A stretch of 9,010 bases of DNA from contig CAYVCG010000074.1 of the NCBI GenBank assembly GCA_964449985.1, positions 1-9,010 of the forward strand, written 5' to 3'. This document shows positions 6,496 through 9,010 of this stretch, in pieces. The position numbers and the translations under genes are program-made. The notes under the pieces are model-generated. The model saw only the letters and a list, made by a program, of their open reading frames with translations. It searched no databases and had not been told where the DNA came from. Each line of letters starts with the position of its first letter. The first letter of the stretch is position 1. The DNA is from CAYVCG01 sp964449985 (GTDB lineage Bacteria > Bacillota > Clostridia > Lachnospirales > WRAX01).

Positions 6496-6501
6496 GCATA
6501 T

Positions 6502-6963
6502 TTGCTTGCGTTAAACATTCCGCAATCCGAAATAAAGTGTTTTATGAACATGCTTCTAAAAGAAGAAGTATTTGACAAATTCGAGGTCAGATCAGCGGTT
6601 ATAAACTCATTCATTCAGTTTAATATTGACGGTTTGCTTGAGATTAAAGAAGAAACCGAAAGTAGTGTTAAAAACTATATTTCATGGAAAAAGCTTAGGC
6701 CGTATATCTTTAATATCATAAAAGGTTCCCCTCGTCCTCGAATAATGAAGCTTGTGTTTTCCCTTCCTAGGGATAATATGCAAAAGCTTGCCGATGGTGC
6801 TTCCGCTATGTTTTTGAATATTTTGTTCGAAAGCGGCGAGGTGCTTATAACAACGGGCGCTTCTCAAAAGGTTTTTTCTCTCGATAAATCCGTCGAAGCC
6901 ATTTGGGACGAATACATAAAGAAGTTTTGCAAAAAAAATAATATTCCTGTTTCCTATATTTAA
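6502..6963 (+). CDS. DUF5721-type conserved protein
   Basis: A 153-residue soluble protein that I recognise as the Clostridial family DUF5721, function unknown. Family features visible: the MLALNI start, FDKFEVRSAVINSFIQFNIDG (24-44), YISWKKLRPYIFNIIKG (59-75), MKLVFSLP (82-89), and FLNILFESGEVLITTGASQKVFSLDKSVEAIWDEYIKKF near the end. The SLDKS...WD pattern is highly conserved in relatives as I remember them. No membrane segment, signal peptide or metal motif is seen. I choose TTG at 6502 over GTG at 6493 because the ribosome site GAGGTG (6490-6495) overlaps that GTG and is well spaced for the TTG, and relatives begin with MLAL. It follows rng by 20 nt and is the last gene of the operon. I see no GC-rich terminator after it. 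Its place here suggests a link to RNA metabolism, which is inference. Confidence 0.85.
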   Translation: MLALNIPQSEIKCFMNMLLKEEVFDKFEVRSAVINSFIQFNIDGLLEIKEETESSVKNYISWKKLRPYIFNIIKGSPRPRIMKLVFSLPRDNMQKLADGASAMFLNILFESGEVLITTGASQKVFSLDKSVEAIWDEYIKKFCKKNNIPVSYI

Positions 6964-6980
6964 ATAATAATTTAATAATT

Positions 6981-7007
6981 TTAAACTTTTTTTGAGAAAA
7001 TATCGTA
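6981..7007 (+). promoter_or_regulatory. ECF-type promoter of the sigma/anti-sigma operon
   Basis: TTAAAC (6981-6986) followed by a T-run, a 17-base spacer and CGTATA (from 7004) resembles the TGAAAC / CGTA promoters read by sigma-W-like ECF factors. One mismatch is in the -35. Transcription would start near 7013-7015, just ahead of ATG 7027. Placement in front of an ECF gene suggests autoregulation, which is inference. Confidence 0.5.
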
Positions 7008-7026
7008 TATAAGTATGGTGATGTTT

Positions 7027-7602
7027 ATGCTTACGCAAATCAAGTCCATGAGTGACTTTGAATTGATAAAAGAATGCCTAAACGGCGATAATAGCTACTT
7101 TACAGAGCTTGTAACAAGGTATAAAAATCTTGTATATTCAATTATTCTCCGAATGGTGACAGACCGTGAGGAGGCCAATGATTTGGCTCAGGATGTGTTT
7201 GTAAAGATTTATAAGAACCTTGATAAGTATTATCCGGACTATAAATTCTCGACATGGGTCATACGCATCACAACAAATCACGTTATTGATTTTCGGCGTA
7301 AGAAAAAGCAGGAAACCGTGTCATACGAAGAAATCGATTATGACATGGCGACAAACGATTCCCCCGAGAGTACATATATCGAAAAAGAACGCAAGCAAAA
7401 GCTTGACGATGTTGTTAATAATCTTCCAGAAATGTATAAAATACCAATCGTTTTATATCATCAACAAGGTCTTTCTTATCAGGAAATTGCCGATATAATA
7501 AACGAACCGCTATCGAAGGTCAAAAACCGCATTTTCAGAGGAAGAAAAATGTTAAAGGATTCATTGCTTGGAATGAGAGAAGGTGAAAGTTATGGAGTGT
7601 AG
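7027..7602 (+). CDS. ECF-family RNA polymerase sigma factor
   Basis: A 191-residue extracytoplasmic-function (sigma-70 group 4) sigma factor. Region 2 (about 25-95) includes FTELVTRYKNLVYSIILRMV, the core-binding DLAQDVFVKIYKNLDKY and the -10-recognising FSTWVIRITTNHVIDFRRKK. An acidic linker (about 98-120) follows. Region 4 (about 130-180) has NLPEMYKIPIVLYHQQGLSYQEIADIINEPLSKVKNRIFRGRKML, a typical helix-turn-helix for the -35. Five in-frame starts are close together. I choose ATG 7027 because GGTGAT (7017-7022) precedes it by 4 nt and because the ECF-type promoter at 6981-7007 would start transcription at about ATG 7015, leaving that codon without a ribosome site. The gene overlaps the next one by 11 nt. 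It resembles the SigW/RpoE type. Its signal and full regulon cannot be read from here. Confidence 0.94.
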   Translation: MLTQIKSMSDFELIKECLNGDNSYFTELVTRYKNLVYSIILRMVTDREEANDLAQDVFVKIYKNLDKYYPDYKFSTWVIRITTNHVIDFRRKKKQETVSYEEIDYDMATNDSPESTYIEKERKQKLDDVVNNLPEMYKIPIVLYHQQGLSYQEIADIINEPLSKVKNRIFRGRKMLKDSLLGMREGESYGV

Positions 7603-8152
7603 CAAGGCTGACGGATTAATAATGAAATACATGGATAACACTATATCAGCGAATGAAGCAAAAGCGTTAAACGCTCATCTTGCATTATGCGAAAAGTGTA
7701 TGTCTGATTTTTTGGCATATGACGAAATAATGTCGGAATTCTCAGAACTAGAGCTTGTCTCCCCTATGGACGGATTTGAAACGGCTGTTATGGCAAAAAT
7801 CGAAGAATGCGGCGTTATATACGAAAAGCGTACGAGTTTGCTGGATAACATTATTACTGTTATAATAGGTTTTGCCTCCGTTTTGCTTGGTATTGGGTTT
7901 TTATTTGCCATAAACCGAGACCAAATAATAGACTATTTGGAAAGCGCAAGCTTTATTGGTTCTTATGTAAGCTTTATGAAACCTATGCTAAATCTGATTA
8001 CGGAATACTCAAATTCATTTATTAATGTAGTGACTACGTTTGCTCTAAACTGTGCCAGGTTTATGTCCGATTATAAATATGGGATTTTGATTGCTTTCAT
8101 TGCCATTCTGGCTATTCAGTTTATTCGCAAAAAAGATAAGGTTGAAGCATAA
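7592..8152 (+). CDS. Zinc-finger membrane anti-sigma factor
   Basis: Likely the membrane-bound inhibitor of the preceding ECF sigma factor, 186 residues. The N-terminal cytoplasmic anti-sigma domain (ZAS type) has a zinc signature C3, H29, C33, C36 (HxxxCxxC with an upstream Cys) inside a helical DNTISANEAKALNAHLALCEKC stretch. A transmembrane segment follows at about 86-107. The region 110-160 is mildly hydrophobic and probably outside. A second transmembrane segment (about 163-178) ends in the basic RKKDK tail, so both ends are probably cytoplasmic. ATG 7592 is preceded by AAGGTG at 6 nt. GTG at 7583 belongs to that ribosome site. It overlaps the sigma gene by 11 nt, giving equal synthesis of the pair. 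The route of release (regulated proteolysis or a conformational signal) cannot be told. The second span is a variation on simple one-span anti-sigma factors. Confidence 0.9.
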   Translation: MECSKADGLIMKYMDNTISANEAKALNAHLALCEKCMSDFLAYDEIMSEFSELELVSPMDGFETAVMAKIEECGVIYEKRTSLLDNIITVIIGFASVLLGIGFLFAINRDQIIDYLESASFIGSYVSFMKPMLNLITEYSNSFINVVTTFALNCARFMSDYKYGILIAFIAILAIQFIRKKDKVEA

Positions 8153-9010
8153 TGTTAAAGAAGAAACTCATCCTAATACTGTTGTCGCTGTTCTTAAGCT
8201 TTGGACCTTTAAGCCTTTGCTTTGTTGCCGGAACCAGCGAAAACACTATTAAACCATGGCCGCAAATGTTTGTCTATGAAAATGACGTTTTTAAAGCGGA
8301 TATGGTTGGTGGGTTTCTTTTTTTGCTTACAAAATCCAAAATCGAAGGAAACTCCTCTGGTTATATAATAAGCTTTTTTTCAGAAATAGAAATAAACGGA
8401 GATTATCACGGAGATGTATATTCTTTCTTCTCCCAAATAAAAATAAACCCAAAGGCCAATCTTAGCGGAAAGATCAGTTTATTATCCTCTAATGCCATCG
8501 TATCAAACGAATATAAAAATACACAAACGATAATAAAAGGCATGAGTATATTCGATTTGTTTATGAAATCGCGCCCTGTGCAAAACTATATTAGTTATAG
8601 TAATGTTATCCCTCTGTTTGTATTTAAAATAATAGCTGCTAGCCTTAACATATTTTCGTGCATTGTTTTATACTTTATTAAAAAAAGCTTTATGGAGCAG
8701 CAAAGTATTTTGCTTGAAAAGGAATTGAATGAAGTCATAAAAAACGGGGCGGCAGCATTCTTTATATTAATAGTGTTTACGATTTTGTTTTCTCTGACTG
8801 TGCTATTAATGCCATTGGCTCTCTTATTTGCATTTTCATCTATTATTATATCTCTTATCGGTGAGGTTGGATTAGCTATTTTCATTGGGAGCCTTATCAG
8901 CATAATATGCGCTATGACGATGGATAAAAATGAGATTTCTAAATATATTTATTCAATTTCTAAAGGAAATTCATTTGCTTGTATGATATTAGGTGTTATA
9001 ATAATAGAAG
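8152..9010 (+). CDS. Membrane protein with bactofilin-like repeat domain (partial, runs off the window)
   Basis: No stop codon in the remaining 859 bases, so 286 residues are seen and the C-terminus is missing. It starts at ATG in TAATG, overlapping the anti-sigma stop by one base, so it is the third gene of the sigma operon. Residues 1-26 form a signal peptide (KKK, hydrophobic core, VAG). Residues about 45-120 show imperfect ~18-residue repeats (GYIISFFSEIEINGDYHG / DVYSFFSQIKINPKANLSG / KISLLSSNAIV), the alternating pattern of a bactofilin-type right-handed beta-helix. If the signal peptide is real this domain lies outside the membrane, unlike cytoplasmic bactofilins. Membrane segments follow at about 152-175, 200-228, 232-256 and from 275 on, with a charged helix (about 176-198) between the first two. 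It may sense envelope state for, or be a target of, the sigma/anti-sigma pair. The function is unknown. Confidence 0.8.
   Translation, partial: MLKKKLILILLSLFLSFGPLSLCFVAGTSENTIKPWPQMFVYENDVFKADMVGGFLFLLTKSKIEGNSSGYIISFFSEIEINGDYHGDVYSFFSQIKINPKANLSGKISLLSSNAIVSNEYKNTQTIIKGMSIFDLFMKSRPVQNYISYSNVIPLFVFKIIAASLNIFSCIVLYFIKKSFMEQQSILLEKELNEVIKNGAAAFFILIVFTILFSLTVLLMPLALLFAFSSIIISLIGEVGLAIFIGSLISIICAMTMDKNEISKYIYSISKGNSFACMILGVIIIE

Noticed and set aside
6961..6995. Terminator between the DUF5721 gene and the ECF sigma gene.
   Set aside because: The T-run has no GC-rich stem before it; the bases fit an ECF promoter better.
8152..8240. Lipoprotein signal (LSLC) at the start of the last gene.
   Set aside because: Leu before the Cys does not fit the lipobox, which needs Gly, Ala or Ser.
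8595..8903. Minus-strand reading frame of 102 codons.
   Set aside because: Lies inside the open, operon-coupled plus-strand membrane gene; its composition is the antisense of hydrophobic codons and it has no ribosome site support.

Overview
The window is a low-GC stretch of chromosome from a spore-forming, Clostridia-like Firmicute. The main evidence is the forespore-to-mother-cell sporulation pair spoIIGA-sigE. It is supported by strong GGAGG-type ribosome sites, frequent TTG/GTG starts, and a conserved Clostridial block of a radical SAM protein, its small linked partner and an RNase E/G-type nuclease. The species cannot be named from the sequence.

Left part, minus strand (1-2606). spoIIGA (membrane aspartic protease) is followed by sigE (pro-sigma-E), which it activates. 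A hairpin terminator closes the pair. Next comes a separately transcribed gene for a two-span membrane protein of unknown function. It has its own strong sigma-A-type promoter and a leader with two tandem repeat units. Its best-placed ribosome site points to an ATT start codon. Its N-terminus resembles the RRXRR/PLMP motif known from IscB-type proteins, but no nuclease domain follows. The first 15 bases of the window look like half of a terminator nearly identical to the one behind sigE. sigG, the usual next gene after sigE, is absent from the visible part.

Middle part, plus strand (2708-6963). A divergent promoter region separates spoIIGA from a four-gene, tightly spaced operon: a TIGR03960-type radical SAM protein, its TIGR03936/DUF2344 partner (TTG start, overlapping), an RNase E/G-family protein that stops before the usual Zn-link, and a DUF5721-type protein (probably a TTG start). 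The rplU-ysxB-rpmA genes that often follow rng in Clostridia are not here.

Right part, plus strand (6981-9010). An ECF sigma factor, a zinc-finger membrane anti-sigma factor and a third membrane protein are translationally coupled (11-nt overlap, then TAATG). The sigma gene is preceded by an ECF-type promoter motif, suggesting autoregulation. The third gene runs off the window. It encodes a signal peptide, an outside bactofilin-like repeat domain, and at least three or four membrane spans. This three-gene unit looks like an envelope-sensing module and is the least characterised part of the window.

There is no tRNA, rRNA, CRISPR array, insertion sequence or phage gene that I can support.
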